A DNA stretch of 64,000 bases from an uncultured Flavobacteriaceae bacterium (GTDB taxonomy: Bacteria > Bacteroidota > Bacteroidia > Flavobacteriales > Flavobacteriaceae), in assembly GCA_947493175.1 (NCBI GenBank), contig CANLQD010000008.1:124001-188000 (forward strand). The letters are read 5' to 3'. A program made the translations under genes and the position numbers. Below, piece after piece: positions 63,181-64,000 of this stretch (positions are counted from its first letter, which is position 1; each line of letters starts with the position of its first letter). Under the pieces are notes generated by a model. That model was not told where the DNA came from. It was given only the letters and a program-made list of their open reading frames with translations, and searched no databases.

Positions 63181-63843
63181 TTACTTCCGCTTATCCCCAG
63201 CACCTTTATCAAAAGCAATCAAATTAAACAATTCACGCATTCGACTACGAACACGATTACCATAACGCTCTTCCAATTCTTCAGCATTGAGGTTGGTGGT
63301 TGCGTGTGTTTTAATTTTATGTTTGGTATCAAGGTAAAGTTCATATCGAGATAACAGTACTTCGCCCATTACGTTCAAGTCTTTTCCATAAAATCGTCCA
63401 GCCGGTTCAACGCCCAAATCATCAAAGCAATAGAATTTAGTATTCCCGTATTCTTCAACAGTTTTAAAACCAAGATGGTTAAAACCGAAAGTCACATTTC
63501 GGCAAGGAATCATTTCATAAGGGCGTTGCATCGGAACTATGTGGCGTAGTAATTTCATAAGGCTCGTTTTGCCACATCCAACAGGTCCAGAAAGCAAAAT
63601 GCCTTTGTCAATATCAATACCGTAGGTAGCGCAGTTCTCTTTATCTTTAATGAAGTATGAACAAAGTTTAAGCAGTATGCTTTTATCCTCTTCATAGATT
63701 CTAAATTTCTTGCCAAACAATAGTTTTCCTTTTGCATTCAGGTAAATCAAAATTTTTGGAAAGTCATAGACAACGCTTTTGCCGTCAAACTTTCCTAGCG
63801 AATATTCCACGCCACCTTCCGTAATTTTAGAGGGGTTGTCCAT
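63181..63843 (-). CDS. DnaC-like AAA+ ATP-binding protein
   Basis: 220 residues from the ATG MDNPSKITEGGVEYSLGKFD; the frame is open 26 codons further up, but the upstream gene's stop lies inside that stretch. P-loop GPVGCGKTSL at 86-95, Walker B-like KFYCFDDLG near 142 and a sensor-like THATTNLNAEELEERYGNRVRSRMRELF near 187, as in DnaC/IstB helicase loaders. Likely loads a replicative helicase for ICE replication. Its start overlaps the upstream partial gene by 17 bp. Confidence 0.85.
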   Translation of the reverse strand: MDNPSKITEGGVEYSLGKFDGKSVVYDFPKILIYLNAKGKLLFGKKFRIYEEDKSILLKLCSYFIKDKENCATYGIDIDKGILLSGPVGCGKTSLMKLLRHIVPMQRPYEMIPCRNVTFGFNHLGFKTVEEYGNTKFYCFDDLGVEPAGRFYGKDLNVMGEVLLSRYELYLDTKHKIKTHATTNLNAEELEERYGNRVRSRMRELFNLIAFDKGAGDKRK

Positions 63844-64000
63844 AATCTTTATTTTTAGTGGTTCGCAAGTTGTCCTTGATTTGGGACGCTTGTTTTTCGT
63901 TTGATTTGTTGTCGCTCTCAAAAAGTTCGGTTCTATCCATCCAGTTGGTAGCTACCGAACGCCAATCACGAATTGCCTTACCGTCGCTTGTTTGCCAGTT
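63827..64000 (-). CDS. Partial gene: C-terminal end of a replication-type protein
   Basis: 57 residues of a frame entering from the right edge (NWQTSDGKAIRDWRSVATNW, then many Lys/Asn, ending KDYGQPL). NW..SDGKAIRDWR..A.NW is a recurrent C-terminal motif of element-encoded replication or HTH proteins found before DnaC-like genes in Bacteroidota. The overlap with the DnaC-like gene indicates one operon. N-terminus is outside the window. Confidence 0.6.
   Translation of the reverse strand, partial: NWQTSDGKAIRDWRSVATNWMDRTELFESDNKSNEKQASQIKDNLRTTKNKDYGQPL

Overview
The window is a stretch of a Bacteroidota chromosome, almost certainly a marine Flavobacteriaceae. The evidence is a dcw cluster in the flavobacterial arrangement (no murF or ddl inside it), the gliding genes gldB-gldC beside nadE, TAnnTTTG-type -7 promoter elements, many lipoproteins and secreted enzymes, and Tra proteins of the Bacteroidetes conjugative-transposon family.

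Bases 1-40,000 are host chromosome. From left to right: the end of a serine hydrolase gene; a head-GIN-domain (DUF2807) lipoprotein; a PagL-like lipid A deacylase; a secreted glycoside hydrolase-like protein; tRNA-Arg(UCG); and a YqeY-like protein. Then comes the cell division and peptidoglycan cluster, all on the minus strand and read from mraZ to ftsZ (20.7 kb down to 5.1 kb): mraZ, rsmH, ftsL, ftsI, murE, mraY, murD, ftsW, murG, murC, ftsQ, ftsA, ftsZ. Many of these genes overlap or nearly touch. Three GTGGTAA direct repeats with a 10 bp period lie just upstream of mraZ and look like MraZ boxes. Bases 21-40 kb hold separate housekeeping and surface genes: an alpha/beta hydrolase, engB, a subclass B1 metallo-beta-lactamase, a PhoD-like phosphatase, gldBC, nadE, a NarL-type regulator with Glu at the phosphoacceptor position, a secreted protein with calcium-loop repeats, dnaG without zinc ligands, a DUF4846 protein, an M1-like peptidase and a fibronectin-type lipoprotein.

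At about 39,991-40,011 there is a 21 bp copy of a tRNA 3' end (tRNA-Asp-like). To its right the sequence changes to an AT-richer integrative and conjugative element (ICE) that continues past the end of the window. The ICE holds a structured noncoding leader region, ssb, radC, an oriT-like inverted-repeat region, a BfmA/BtgA-type accessory protein, a DUF5712/MobB-type relaxase, a VirD4-type coupling protein, and a Tra (type IV secretion) operon traE-F-G-I-J-K-M-N on the minus strand. It also has a peptidoglycan amidase and a DnaC-like ATPase.

Two cargo modules sit between the coupling protein and the tra operon. The first is a two-gene unit on the minus strand: a PD-(D/E)XK-like nuclease candidate (48.4-49.6 kb) followed by a 951-residue protein with an N-terminal PHP phosphoesterase domain and an SMC/Rad50-like ATPase. 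Its stop codon overlaps the stop codon of the coupling protein gene. On its far side lies a 37-codon chimeric ORF: the start of an AlbA_2/Schlafen-type gene joined in frame to a second, diverged copy of the coupling protein's last residues. This marks the spot as a cargo slot that has been used more than once, and the pair is the best candidate for an undescribed defence system. The second module is a LexA-like S24 regulator divergent from a Y-family polymerase and a DnaE-type polymerase, a mobile damage-inducible mutagenesis cassette.
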